A stretch of DNA of 64,000 nucleotides from Pseudomonas sp. BGI-2 (lineage in GTDB: Bacteria > Pseudomonadota > Gammaproteobacteria > Pseudomonadales > Pseudomonadaceae): positions 34,995-98,994 of the forward strand of contig NZ_SISB01000026.1 in assembly GCF_004310295.1 (NCBI RefSeq), read 5' to 3'. The notes beneath the pieces were generated by a model that saw only the letters and a program-made list of their open reading frames with translations, did no database searches and was not told the origin of the DNA. Positions 7,537-16,507 of this stretch are shown here, piece by piece (position 1 is the first letter of the stretch; each line of letters begins with the position of its first letter). Position numbers and translations under genes: made by a program.

Positions 7537-8325
7537 TCAGGCCACCTGCGGGACAAGTTGTGCCGCCAGCAAATGCTTGAGCAAGGCGCGATAAGCGAGA
7601 ACACCACGGCTCTTGCCGTCGAATTGCGAAGGCGTCAGCCCTGCCCGACTCGCATCCCGCAGGCGCGTGTCGATCGGTATGTAGCCTTGCCAGATTTCTT
7701 CCGGGTATTTGTCGCGCAGCACGCGAAGGGTTCCGAGGGAAGCCTGGGTGCGGCGGTCGAACAGGGTCGGAATGATGGTGAACGGCAACGCCACTTTACG
7801 TGAGCGGTTGATCATCGCCAGGGTGTTGACCATGCGCTCCAGGCCTTTGACGGCCAGGTGTTCGGTCTGCACCGGGATCACCAACTGCTGGCTCGCCGCC
7901 AAGGCATTGACCATCAACACGCCGAGCAATGGCGGGCTGTCGATCACCGCGTAATCGAAGTCCTGCCACAGCTGCGCCAGGCTCTTGGCGATCACCAGGC
8001 CCAAACCACTCTGGCCCGGCGACTGACGTTCAAGCGTGGCCAGAGCGGTGCTCGACGGCAACAGCGAAATGCGTTCGTCACTGGTCGGCAGCAGCAATTG
8101 ACCGGGCAAGCCTTGCGGCACAGTGCCCTTGTGCAGGAACAGGTCGTAGCTGCTGTGTTCCAGGCTGTCAGGGTCATAACCGAAATAGCTGGTCATGGAG
8201 CCGTGGGGGTCGAGATCGACCACGACCACGCGCTTGCCCGCCTCAGCCAGTAAACCGGCTAAAGCGATAGAGGAAGTGGTTTTACCGACACCACCCTTTT
8301 GATTGGCGACTGCCCAGACTCTCAT
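7537..8325 (-). CDS. parC: ParA-family ATPase ParC (polar chemotaxis positioning)
   Basis: A 262-residue MinD/ParA ATPase. The deviant Walker A KGGVGKTTSSIAL is at residues ~10-22, with VVVVDLDPHGSMTSYFG and the Walker B region YAVIDSPPLLGVL. ParC localises chemotaxis arrays to the cell pole and hands them to daughter cells, together with ParP. It stands between motD and parP in the che operon, as in other pseudomonads. It is distinct from FleN, the other ParA-type ATPase here, which is longer and lies beside fliA. Confidence 0.9.
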   Translation of the reverse strand: MRVWAVANQKGGVGKTTSSIALAGLLAEAGKRVVVVDLDPHGSMTSYFGYDPDSLEHSSYDLFLHKGTVPQGLPGQLLLPTSDERISLLPSSTALATLERQSPGQSGLGLVIAKSLAQLWQDFDYAVIDSPPLLGVLMVNALAASQQLVIPVQTEHLAVKGLERMVNTLAMINRSRKVALPFTIIPTLFDRRTQASLGTLRVLRDKYPEEIWQGYIPIDTRLRDASRAGLTPSQFDGKSRGVLAYRALLKHLLAAQLVPQVA

Positions 8326-8368
8326 TCGGATTGTTCCTCCCGGTCGAAATGGTCGACCGAGAAATAGC

Positions 8369-9259
8369 TCAACGTATTAATGCGGGTGACGGAGAATTGA
8401 CGGCGCTCTCTCGTACCGGCGACTTGACTGGGGTCGGTGCAGTTTGTGTGCCAGCACGCTTCAACGCGGCATCCGGATGTGCATTGGCCGTTCCGGTACC
8501 GGTGAGGCTGCGGCGTACATCGAGATTGCGTGACACGACCAGCACGACACGGCGGTTACGTGCCCGGCCCTCGGCAGTGGCGTTATTGGCCACCGGCTGG
8601 AATTCGCCGTAACCCACCGACGCCAGACGTCCAGGGTTCACGCCCTGCATCGCCAGCATGCGCACGATGCTCGCCGAACGAGCCGAGGACAGCTCCCAGT
8701 TGGTCGGGTATTGCGCGGTGCGGATCGGTTGATCGTCGGTAAAGCCTTCGACGTGAATCGGGTTGTCGAACGGTTTCAGAATGCCGGCGACCTTGTCGAT
8801 GATGTTGAATGCGATGTCGCTGGGCATGGCGTCGCCACTGCCGAACAGCAGGCTGGAATTGAGTTCGATCTCGACCCACAGCTCATTGCCGCGAATGGTC
8901 ATCTGATTGGAACTGATCAAGTCGCCGAACGCGGCGCTGATGTCGTCGGCGATGCTTTTGAGCGGATCGCTGGCGCCCGCGATACCGGCGTCGACCTGCT
9001 CGGCGTCTTTAACCAGTGGCTTGGCCGGGGTCACGGTCTTCGGTCGCTCGTCGCCGATCGGGATCGGCTTGAGGGCGCGGTCGGAGTCGGTAAAGACCCC
9101 GATCAACGCTTCGGAAATAACCTTGTACTTGCCTTCGTTGATCGAAGAGATTGAGTACATCACCACGAAGAAAGCGAACAGCAACGTAATAAAGTCGGCG
9201 TACGAAACCAGCCAACGCTCATGGTTTACATGTTCTTCAGGTTGCCGGCGACGAGCCAT
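8369..9259 (-). CDS. motD: flagellar stator protein MotD
   Basis: A 296-residue MotB-family protein. A short basic cytoplasmic start (MARRRQPEEHVNHERW) is followed by a single membrane helix with the proton-path Asp in VSYADFITLLFAFFVVMYS. A periplasmic OmpA-like peptidoglycan-binding domain follows (HVEGFTDDQPI, NWELSSARSASIVRML, ASVGYGEFQPV). The C-terminal ~60 residues are a Pro/Thr/Ala-rich tail. It pairs with MotC, encoded directly upstream, to form the second stator complex of pseudomonads. Confidence 0.95.
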   Translation of the reverse strand: MARRRQPEEHVNHERWLVSYADFITLLFAFFVVMYSISSINEGKYKVISEALIGVFTDSDRALKPIPIGDERPKTVTPAKPLVKDAEQVDAGIAGASDPLKSIADDISAAFGDLISSNQMTIRGNELWVEIELNSSLLFGSGDAMPSDIAFNIIDKVAGILKPFDNPIHVEGFTDDQPIRTAQYPTNWELSSARSASIVRMLAMQGVNPGRLASVGYGEFQPVANNATAEGRARNRRVVLVVSRNLDVRRSLTGTGTANAHPDAALKRAGTQTAPTPVKSPVRESAVNSPSPALIR

Positions 9260-9274
9260 AGTCCATTACTCCCA

Positions 9275-10015
9275 TCAATCCATGAAGCCCTGAAGCTTCA
9301 ACTCGATAGAGCGAGGGTTTTCACCTTCGGCGATCGACAGAATGCCTTCCAACAACATTTCGCGATAACGCGACTGCCGCAAAGCGACGGACTTGAGCTT
9401 GGCGGCAATCGGCAGCAACACCAGGTTGGCACTGGCCACGCCATAGATGGTCGCGACGAAGGCGACGGCGATGCCGCTGCCCAGTTGCGTCGGATCGGCC
9501 AGGTTGCCCATGACATGGATCAGGCCCATCACCGCACCGATGATGCCGATGGTCGGCGCGTAGCCGCCCATGCTTTCGAAGACTTTGGCGGCTTCGATGT
9601 CGCGGCTTTCCTGGGTGTAGAAATCCACTTCCAGGATGCTGCGAATCGCTTCCGGCTCCGCACCGTCCACCAGCAGTTGCAGGCCCTTGCGCGAGTAGCT
9701 GTCAGGCTCGGCATCGGCCACCCCTTCCAGACCGAGCAAACCTTCCTTGCGGGCGGTCAGGCTCCAGTTGACGACGCGGTCGATGCCACCGGCCAGATCA
9801 ACGCGAGGCGGAAACAGAATCCAGCCAATGATTTGCATGGCGCGCTTGAAGGCGCTCATCGGCGATTGCAGCAATGCCGCGCCGATGGTCCCACCGAGTA
9901 CGATCAGCGCCGCCGGGCCGTTGGCCAAAGCGCCGAGGTGACCGCCTTCAAGGTAGTTGCCGCCGATGATGGCGACAAACGCCATGATGATCCCGATTAG
10001 GCTTAGAACATCCAT
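9275..10015 (-). CDS. motC: flagellar stator protein MotC
   Basis: A 246-residue MotA/TolQ/ExbB-type protein with four membrane segments. The N-terminal MDVLSLIGIIMAFVAIIGGN is followed by ALIVLGGTIGAALLQ. After a cytoplasmic loop, the last two helices are IGIIGAVMGLIHVMGN and GIAVAFVATIYGVASANLV. It forms the ion channel of the MotCD stator with MotD. The start ATG overlaps the cheB stop (TGATG), in preference to an ATG three codons upstream. Confidence 0.95.
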   Translation of the reverse strand: MDVLSLIGIIMAFVAIIGGNYLEGGHLGALANGPAALIVLGGTIGAALLQSPMSAFKRAMQIIGWILFPPRVDLAGGIDRVVNWSLTARKEGLLGLEGVADAEPDSYSRKGLQLLVDGAEPEAIRSILEVDFYTQESRDIEAAKVFESMGGYAPTIGIIGAVMGLIHVMGNLADPTQLGSGIAVAFVATIYGVASANLVLLPIAAKLKSVALRQSRYREMLLEGILSIAEGENPRSIELKLQGFMD

Positions 10016-11142
10016 CAGACACACGCCTCGACCAAGTGCCTGCCTATATCGTCCAGACCGTAGATCGCGTCGGCGAGTTCGGCTTTGACGATGGCCATCG
10101 GCATGCCGTAGATCACGCAGCTGGCTTCATCCTGAGCCCAGATCGCACTGCCGCCCTGCTTGAGCAGGCGCGCGCCTTCACGACCGTCGGCGCCCATGCC
10201 GGTCAACACGACCGCCAGAACTTTGTCACCGTAGGTCTTGGCCGCGGAACCGAAGGTAATGTCCACGCACGGCTTGTAGTTCAAGCGCTCGTCGCCGGGG
10301 AGGATTTTCACCGCACCACGGCCGTCGATCATCATTTGCTTGCCACCCGGCGCCAGCAGCGCCAGGCCCGGACGCAGGATGTCGCCATCCTCGGCTTCCT
10401 TGACGCTAATGCGGCAGAGCTTGTCCAGACGTTCGGCGAAGGCCTTGGTGAAGGCGGCCGGCATATGCTGGATCAATACGATGGGGGCGGGGAAATTGGC
10501 CGGCAATTGGGTCAGAACCCGCTGCAAGGCAACCGGGCCGCCAGTGGACGTACCGATGGCGACCAATTTGTAGGCTTTGCGTTTCGGCGCTGGCGACGAG
10601 GCAGGTGCGTAAGTACGCGCCGGAATCGGTGCCGCTGCCGGACGCGCAGGCGCGCTGCTGCCGTAACTACTGACGCTCGAAGGCGCAGGCGTCGGGGCTG
10701 GCGCGGCGACCGGGGCCGGTGCGCTGTAGGTGTTGGCGCGACGGTTACTGCGCGAGATGCTGAGAATCTTCTCGCACAGCAGCTGTTTGACCTTCTCCGG
10801 GTTACGGGAGATGTCTTCGAAATTCTTCGGCAGGAAATCCACCGCACCGGCGTCCAGTGCATCGAGGGTTACCCGAGCACCTTCATGAGTCAGCGAGGAG
10901 AACATCAATACCGGGGTCGGGCAGCGCTGCATGATATGCCGCACGGCCGTGATGCCATCCATCATTGGCATCTCGTAGTCCATGGTGATCACGTCTGGCT
11001 TGAGGGCCAGCGCCTGATCGATCGCCTCTTTTCCGTTGGTCGCCGTACCGACGACCTGGATATTCGGATCCGCTGAAAGAATTTCCGAGACGCGGCGGCG
11101 GAAAAACCCCGAATCGTCCACCACCAGGACTTTGACTGCCAT
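10015..11142 (-). CDS. cheB: chemotaxis protein-glutamate methylesterase CheB
   Basis: A 375-residue two-domain protein. The N-terminal receiver domain has its phospho-acceptor Asp in VITMDYEMPMMDG (about residue 55). An Ala/Pro-rich linker (~60 residues, longer than in enteric CheB) leads to a C-terminal methylesterase with the nucleophile Ser in AIGTSTGGPVALQ and the region GMGADGREGARLL. It removes methyl groups from receptors during adaptation. The start MAVKVLVVDD is preceded by GGAGTG. It lies downstream of cheA and overlaps motC by one base. Confidence 0.95.
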   Translation of the reverse strand: MAVKVLVVDDSGFFRRRVSEILSADPNIQVVGTATNGKEAIDQALALKPDVITMDYEMPMMDGITAVRHIMQRCPTPVLMFSSLTHEGARVTLDALDAGAVDFLPKNFEDISRNPEKVKQLLCEKILSISRSNRRANTYSAPAPVAAPAPTPAPSSVSSYGSSAPARPAAAPIPARTYAPASSPAPKRKAYKLVAIGTSTGGPVALQRVLTQLPANFPAPIVLIQHMPAAFTKAFAERLDKLCRISVKEAEDGDILRPGLALLAPGGKQMMIDGRGAVKILPGDERLNYKPCVDITFGSAAKTYGDKVLAVVLTGMGADGREGARLLKQGGSAIWAQDEASCVIYGMPMAIVKAELADAIYGLDDIGRHLVEACV

Positions 11143-11191
11143 AAACACTCCGTTAGACGGAGCGAGGCTCTGTCGCCCCGCCCCACCAGAA

Positions 11192-13420
11192 TCAAATACG
11201 CCGTGCGGCGTAACGCTTGAGCATGCTCGGAACATCGAGAATCAGCGCAATGCGGCCGTCACCGGTAATGGTGGCGCCCGACATGCCCGGGGTTCCCTGG
11301 AGCATTTTGCCTAATGGCTTGATGACCACTTCTTCCTGGCCTACCAATTGATCGACGACGAAGCCGATCCGCTGAGTGCCCACCGAAAGGATCACCACAT
11401 GGCCCTCGCGCTGCTCTTCGTGAGCGGCGGAGCTGACCAGCCAGCGCTTGAGGTAGAACAATGGCAGTGCCTTGTCCCGCACGATCACCACTTCCTGGCC
11501 GTCCACCACGTTGGTGCGCGACAGGTCGAGGTGGAAGATCTCGTTGACGTTCACCAGCGGGAACGCGAACGCCTGGTTGCCGAGCATGACCATCAGCGTC
11601 GGCATGATCGCCAGGGTCAACGGGACCTTGATGACGATCTTCGAGCCTTTGCCCTTGGTCGAGTAGATATTGATGGTGCCGTTAAGCTGGGCGATCTTGG
11701 TTTTCACCACGTCCATGCCCACGCCACGACCCGACACGTCGGAGATCTCGGTCTTGGTCGAAAAACCCGGGGCGAAGATCAGGTTGAAGCAATCGGATTC
11801 GCTGAGGCGGTCCGCTGCATCCTTGTCCATCAACCCTTTCTTCACGGCGATGCCGCGCAACACGTCAGCATCCATGCCTTTGCCGTCATCGGAGATGGAC
11901 AGCAGGATGTGGTCGCCTTCCTGTTCAGCGGACAGGATCACCTTGCCACTGCGAGGCTTGCCCATCGCTTCGCGCTCGGCCGGCTCTTCGATACCGTGGT
12001 CGACCGAGTTGCGCACCAAGTGGACCAGCGGGTCGGCCAGGGCCTCGACGAGGTTCTTGTCGAGGTCGGTTTCTTCGCCGACCAGTTCCAGGTTGATCTC
12101 TTTCTTGAGCTGGCGTGCCAGGTCGCGAACCAGACGCGGGAAGCGCCCGAAAACTTTCTTGATCGGTTGCATCCGCGTCTTCATGACCGCGGTTTGCAGG
12201 TCGGCCGTGACCACGTCGAGGTTCGACACGGCCTTGGACATGGCTTCGTCGCCGCTGTTGAGGCCCAGACGCACCAAGCGGTTACGCACCAGTACCAGTT
12301 CACCCACCATGTTCATGATTTCGTCGAGACGCGCGGTATCGACCCGCACGGTGGTCTCGGCTTCGCTGGCCGGTTTTTCCGGTGGTGGAGCGGACGGTGT
12401 GCGGGCCGGAGCCGGTGCAGCAGCAACAGGCTTCGGCGCTTCGGCTTTAGGCTCGGGCGCTTTGGCGACGGGTTTCGGCGCAACAGCCTTGGCGGCTGGA
12501 GCAGCCACCGCAGTACCTGTGCCGACTTCGGTGAACTTGCCTTTGCCATGCAATTCGTCGAGCAGCGATTCGAACTCGTGATCGGAAATCAGATCACCGC
12601 CAGCCGCTTTAGCGGTTGGCGCAGCCGGAGCGGGTACGGAGGCAATGGCCGACTCCAGCGCATCCACCGCAAAGTTGCCTTTGCCGTGCAGCTGGTCGAG
12701 CAATGCTTCGAATTCGTCGTCGGTGATGTCGGAGCTGTCGCCTGCCGCTTTCGGGGCAGCCGGTGCAGCGGGCGCCGCCACCGCATCGACGGCGAACTGG
12801 CCTTTGCCGTGCAGTTGATCGAGCAACGACTCGAACTCGGCATCGGTGATTTCGTCGCTGGCCGCAGAATCAGCGCCAGCCACTGGAGCAACGGCCGGCG
12901 CTTCGGCTTGAGCCTTGACGGCGTTCAGCGAGTCCAGCAGTTGTTCGAATTCGTTATCGGTGATGTCACCCGATTCTTCAGCGGCAGGTGTTTCGACCAC
13001 TTCAGCAACCGGTGCGGCTTCATCAGCCGTTTGCGGCTCGGCCAGACGGGCCAGTGCCGCGAGCAATTCAGGCGTGGCAGCCGTAATCGGGCTGCGTTCG
13101 CGAACTTCGGTGAACATGCTGTTCACCGCGTCCAGCGCTTCGAGAACCACGTCCATCAGTTCCGAGTCGACGCGACGTTCACCCTTGCGCAGGATGTCGA
13201 ACACGTTCTCGGCGATGTGACAGCACTCCACCAGCTCGTTGAGCTGGAGGAAGCCGGCGCCCCCTTTTACAGTGTGAAAACCGCGAAAAATTGCATTGAG
13301 CAAGTCCGCATCATCCGGTCGGCTTTCAAGCTCGACCAGCTGTTCGGACAGTTGCTCTAGAATCTCGCCGGCCTCAACCAGGAAATCCTGAAGGATCTCT
13401 TCATCGGCGCCGAAGCTCAT
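11192..13420 (-). CDS. cheA: chemotaxis histidine kinase CheA
   Basis: A 742-residue CheA. The P1 HPt domain has the phosphorylated His in RGFHTVKGGAGF (about residue 49). A long Ala/Pro-rich region follows with four copies of an acidic motif (ITDxEFExLLDxLHGKG type, residues ~153, 191, 232 and 278). Then come the P3 dimerisation region, the P4 kinase (HLVRNSVDHGIEEP, ISDDGKGMD) and the P5 CheW-like domain (PTLMVMLGNQAFAFPLVNV). It phosphorylates CheY and CheB. It is followed by cheB after about 50 bases. Confidence 0.97.
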   Translation of the reverse strand: MSFGADEEILQDFLVEAGEILEQLSEQLVELESRPDDADLLNAIFRGFHTVKGGAGFLQLNELVECCHIAENVFDILRKGERRVDSELMDVVLEALDAVNSMFTEVRERSPITAATPELLAALARLAEPQTADEAAPVAEVVETPAAEESGDITDNEFEQLLDSLNAVKAQAEAPAVAPVAGADSAASDEITDAEFESLLDQLHGKGQFAVDAVAAPAAPAAPKAAGDSSDITDDEFEALLDQLHGKGNFAVDALESAIASVPAPAAPTAKAAGGDLISDHEFESLLDELHGKGKFTEVGTGTAVAAPAAKAVAPKPVAKAPEPKAEAPKPVAAAPAPARTPSAPPPEKPASEAETTVRVDTARLDEIMNMVGELVLVRNRLVRLGLNSGDEAMSKAVSNLDVVTADLQTAVMKTRMQPIKKVFGRFPRLVRDLARQLKKEINLELVGEETDLDKNLVEALADPLVHLVRNSVDHGIEEPAEREAMGKPRSGKVILSAEQEGDHILLSISDDGKGMDADVLRGIAVKKGLMDKDAADRLSESDCFNLIFAPGFSTKTEISDVSGRGVGMDVVKTKIAQLNGTINIYSTKGKGSKIVIKVPLTLAIMPTLMVMLGNQAFAFPLVNVNEIFHLDLSRTNVVDGQEVVIVRDKALPLFYLKRWLVSSAAHEEQREGHVVILSVGTQRIGFVVDQLVGQEEVVIKPLGKMLQGTPGMSGATITGDGRIALILDVPSMLKRYAARRI

Positions 13421-13440
13421 TAAGGGGGTGCTCCTGAGGT

Positions 13441-13479
13441 CTAAAAACCTAAAAAACCTAAAATGCTAAAACTCTAAAA
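13441..13479. repeat. five tandem CTAAAA units between cheZ and cheA
   Basis: CTAAAA begins at 13441, 13449, 13458, 13466 and 13474, a near-regular 8-9 base period. On the coding (minus) strand this is TTTTAG repeated five times, and the first unit contains the cheZ TAG stop codon. The array fills the cheZ-cheA intercistronic gap upstream of the cheA ribosome site (CAGGAGCA). Confidence 0.8.
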
Positions 13480-14262
13480 TCCTAGGCTGGATAACAAATC
13501 GTCCACATCGTCCTGACCGGACACAACGTCTTCTCTTTTATCGGCATGAATCTGCGGACCTTCACCCTGAGAGAGATGTTTTTGCGGATCTTTTTCAGCG
13601 AGCATCGCATCACGGTCATGTTCGATACCCGCAAAGCGGTCTACCTGACTGGCCATGAGCACGAGCTTGAGCAGGTTGCTTTCAACTTCGGTGACCAATT
13701 GGGTCACGCGCTTGATCACCTGACCGGTGAGGTCCTGGTAATCCTGGGCCAGCAGAATGTCGTTGAGGTTGCTCGACACCGTGCGATTGTCTTCGCTGCT
13801 GCGCGTCAGGAAACCGTCGACGCGCCGGGCCAGTTCGCGGAACTCTTCAGCCCCGACTTCGCGACGCATGAACCGCCCCCAATCCGCGCTCAACGCCTGG
13901 GCTTCTTCGCTCAGGCTGTTGACCAGCGGCGTGGAATTCTCCACCAGGTCCATGGTGCGGTTGGCAGCGGCCTCGGTCAGCTTGACCACATACCCCAGGC
14001 GCTCGGTGGCGTCCGTGATCTGCGACACTTCCTCGGCTTGCGGCATGTTCGGGTCAATCTGGAAATTGACGATCGCGCTATGCAGCTCGCGAGTGAGCTT
14101 GCCCACTTCCTGATACAGGCCGCGGTCACGGGTCTGATTGAGCTCATGGATAAGTTGCACAGCGTCGCCGAACCTGCCTTTTTCAAGGCTTTCGACCAGT
14201 TCGACCGCGTGTTTTTTCAGGGTCGATTCAAAATCGCCCAGTGAAGATTCTTTATGCTCCAT
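13474..14262 (-). CDS. cheZ: CheY phosphatase CheZ
   Basis: A 262-residue, mostly helical CheZ. The active-site region is LLAQDYQDLTGQVIKRV, where the Gln and Asp assist dephosphorylation of CheY-P. The C-terminus DDVDDLLSSLGF is the short amphipathic CheY-binding peptide. It terminates the signal at the motor. It lies between cheY and cheA. The stop codon is embedded in the tandem CTAAAA array. Confidence 0.95.
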   Translation of the reverse strand: MEHKESSLGDFESTLKKHAVELVESLEKGRFGDAVQLIHELNQTRDRGLYQEVGKLTRELHSAIVNFQIDPNMPQAEEVSQITDATERLGYVVKLTEAAANRTMDLVENSTPLVNSLSEEAQALSADWGRFMRREVGAEEFRELARRVDGFLTRSSEDNRTVSSNLNDILLAQDYQDLTGQVIKRVTQLVTEVESNLLKLVLMASQVDRFAGIEHDRDAMLAEKDPQKHLSQGEGPQIHADKREDVVSGQDDVDDLLSSLGF

Positions 14263-14284
14263 AGCTCCCCCGTGGCGCAGTGGA

Positions 14285-14656
14285 TCAACCGATGCGTTCG
14301 AAAATCTTTTCGATTTTTTCTTTCAACGCCTGGGCCGTGAATGGTTTGACCACATAGCCGTTAACACCGGCCTGGGCCGCTTCGATGATCTGCTCGCGCT
14401 TGGCTTCAGCGGTCACCATCAACACCGGTAGGTGCTTGAGCTTTTCATCGGCGCGCACGTGGCGCAGCAGATCGATACCGGTCATGCCAGGCATGTTCCA
14501 GTCCGTTACCAGAAAGTCGATGCTCCCGCTGTTGAGAACCGGAATGGCTGTAATGCCATCGTCGGCCTCGACCGTGTTGGTGAACCCAAGGTCACGCAAC
14601 AGGTTTTTTATGATCCGCCGCATCGTTGAGAAGTCATCAACGATGAGGATTTTCAT
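14285..14656 (-). CDS. cheY: chemotaxis response regulator CheY
   Basis: A 123-residue single receiver domain: acidic pocket LIVDDFSTMRR, phospho-Asp in FLVTDWNMPGMTG, Thr in VLMVTAEAK and Lys in GYVVKPFTA. CheY-P binds FliM/FliN and reverses flagellar rotation. The start MKILIVDD matches the usual beginning of pseudomonad CheY. An upstream in-frame ATG (MEVELDKN) is possible but would add eight atypical residues. It heads the cheYZ-cheAB-motCD run after fliA. Confidence 0.96.
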   Translation of the reverse strand: MKILIVDDFSTMRRIIKNLLRDLGFTNTVEADDGITAIPVLNSGSIDFLVTDWNMPGMTGIDLLRHVRADEKLKHLPVLMVTAEAKREQIIEAAQAGVNGYVVKPFTAQALKEKIEKIFERIG

Positions 14657-14823
14657 GTTCTTGTCCAATTCGACCTCCAAGCAGTCTTAAACGCGCCCAG
14701 CACCTGGACGCGCCATTTCAATCAATCCGGCAATGCACTCGATGACTGTATGGAGCACAACAGATCGCGACCGGTGCAGTTCAACACCACACCAGCCTCG
14801 TTCGCAGTGTCCCCACACTGCCT

Positions 14824-15564
14824 TCAGCGCGCTCGCCACTCCCCCAAACGCCCCCGCAAACGGGCCGCGCACTGGCTGTGTAACTGGCTGACCCGAGACT
14901 CGCTGACCCCCAGGACCTCACCGATTTCCTTGAGGTTCAGCTCTTCGTCGTAGTACAGCGCCAACACCAGTCGCTCACGCTCCGGCAAATTGGCAATCGC
15001 GTCCGCCAGCGCTGCCTGGAAGCGTTCATCTTCCAGATCGCGTGACGGCTCCAGATGTGCACTCGCGCCATCCTCGTGCAGCCCTTCGTGTTCGCCGTCC
15101 TGCAACAGATCGTCGAAACTGAATAACCGGCTGCCCAGGGTGTCGTTCAAAATCCCGTAATAATCGTCGAGACTCAATTGGAGTTCGGCCGCAACCTCAT
15201 GATCTTTAGCGTCACGACCGGTTTTAGCTTCAATCGAGCGAATTGCGTCGCTGACCATGCGGGTATTGCGGTGAACCGAACGTGGCGCCCAGTCCCCCTT
15301 GCGTACTTCATCGAGCATCGCGCCGCGGATTCGAATGCCCGCGTACGTCTCGAAACTCGCGCCTTTGCTGGCGTCATATTTGGTCGATACTTCAAGCAGG
15401 CCGATCATCCCGGCCTGGATCAGGTCTTCAACCTGAACACTGGCCGGCAGACGGGCCAGCAAGTGGTAAGCAATGCGTTTGACCAGTGGCGCGTAACGCT
15501 CGATCAGCTCGTACTGCGCGTCACGTGCCGACTTCTTGTAGAGGTTGTAACCGCTGGCTGTCAT
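14824..15564 (-). CDS. fliA: flagellar sigma factor FliA (sigma-28, RpoF)
   Basis: A 246-residue sigma-70-family factor lacking region 1. Region 2 is recognisable at LVKRIAYHLLARLPASVQ and VEDLIQAGMIGLLE, region 3 near RGAMLDEVRKGDWAPRSV, and region 4 as the HTH LKEIGEVLGVSESRVSQLHS. It transcribes late genes such as fliC, whose promoter in this window fits the sigma-28 pattern. The start MTASGYNLYK overlaps the fleN stop (ATGA), so fleN and fliA are coupled. The anti-sigma gene flgM is not in this window. Confidence 0.97.
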   Translation of the reverse strand: MTASGYNLYKKSARDAQYELIERYAPLVKRIAYHLLARLPASVQVEDLIQAGMIGLLEVSTKYDASKGASFETYAGIRIRGAMLDEVRKGDWAPRSVHRNTRMVSDAIRSIEAKTGRDAKDHEVAAELQLSLDDYYGILNDTLGSRLFSFDDLLQDGEHEGLHEDGASAHLEPSRDLEDERFQAALADAIANLPERERLVLALYYDEELNLKEIGEVLGVSESRVSQLHSQCAARLRGRLGEWRAR

Positions 15565-16391
15565 AACACCGGTCCTGCCGTTTGTTGCACGAGGCGCTCG
15601 ACGAAAAACTCCAGGTGCCCACGCGGGTTGGCAGGCAACGGCCAGGTATCGACCTTCTGTGCAATGGCCTTGAACGCCAGGGAGCACTTGGAGCGCGGAA
15701 AGGCTTCATAGACGGCGCGCTGCTTCTGCACCGCTTTACGCACGCTTTCGTCATAAGGCACCGCGCCGACGTATTGTAAGGCGACGTCGAGGAAGCGGTC
15801 CGTGACCTTGGTCAACTTGGCGAACAGGTTGCGACCTTCCTGCGGGCTCTGGGCCATGTTGGCCAGGACGCGGAAGCGGTTCATGCCGTAATCGCGGTTC
15901 AGCAGTTTGATCAGCGCGTAGGCATCCGTGATCGAGGTCGGCTCGTCGCACACCACCAGCAAGACTTCTTGCGCTGCGCGAACGAAACTGACTACCGAGT
16001 CACCAATACCCGCAGCGGTGTCGATCACCAAGACGTCGAGGTTGTCGCCGATATCGCTGAACGCCTGGATCAGGCCAGCGTGTTGAGCCGGGCTCAGATG
16101 AACCATGCTCTGCGTGCCGGACGCGGCCGGGACGATGCGAATACCGCCGGGGCCCTGCAACAGAACGTCGCGCAGCTCACAGCGGCCTTCGATCACGTCG
16201 GCCAGGGTACGTTTGGGTGTCAGCCCCAACAGGACGTCGACGTTCGCCAGCCCCAGATCAGCGTCCAGCAGCATGACGCGCCGGCCGAGCTCAGCTAGAG
16301 CCAGGGACAAGTTCACTGACACGTTAGTCTTCCCGACGCCACCTTTGCCGCCGGTCACCGCGATCACCTGTACGGGATGCATGCTGCCCAT
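15561..16391 (-). CDS. fleN: flagellar number regulator FleN (FlhG-like ATPase)
   Basis: A 276-residue MinD/ParA-family ATPase with the deviant Walker A TGGKGGVGKTNVSVNL near the start, VMLLDADLGLANVDVLLG and LVIDTAAGIGDSV. FleN binds FleQ and limits its activity so that a single or few polar flagella form. It lies between flhF and fliA, the canonical order in Pseudomonas. The start MGSMHPVQVIAV was used; a second ATG three codons in is possible. It overlaps fliA by four bases. Confidence 0.96.
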   Translation of the reverse strand: MGSMHPVQVIAVTGGKGGVGKTNVSVNLSLALAELGRRVMLLDADLGLANVDVLLGLTPKRTLADVIEGRCELRDVLLQGPGGIRIVPAASGTQSMVHLSPAQHAGLIQAFSDIGDNLDVLVIDTAAGIGDSVVSFVRAAQEVLLVVCDEPTSITDAYALIKLLNRDYGMNRFRVLANMAQSPQEGRNLFAKLTKVTDRFLDVALQYVGAVPYDESVRKAVQKQRAVYEAFPRSKCSLAFKAIAQKVDTWPLPANPRGHLEFFVERLVQQTAGPVL

Positions 16392-16507
16392 GTTATTTCT
16401 TTACCTTGTCTTGCATAGACGGAGGCCACATTACTGGCTGCGCGCTCATAAACTGAACAATGCATGGCAGACCATCGATGTAGGTACAAAAACTGTTCAT
16501 TAGTACC

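Noticed and set aside
12520..12970. Repeated DNA in cheA as a possible repeat array or CRISPR
   Set aside because: The repeats encode protein motifs in frame, and the DNA copies diverge at synonymous sites.
11348..13360. 670-codon open frame on the plus strand opposite cheA
   Set aside because: It is exactly antisense to cheA. Its His/Gln/Asp/Arg-rich composition is what high third-position G+C produces on the opposite strand, and it has no domain.
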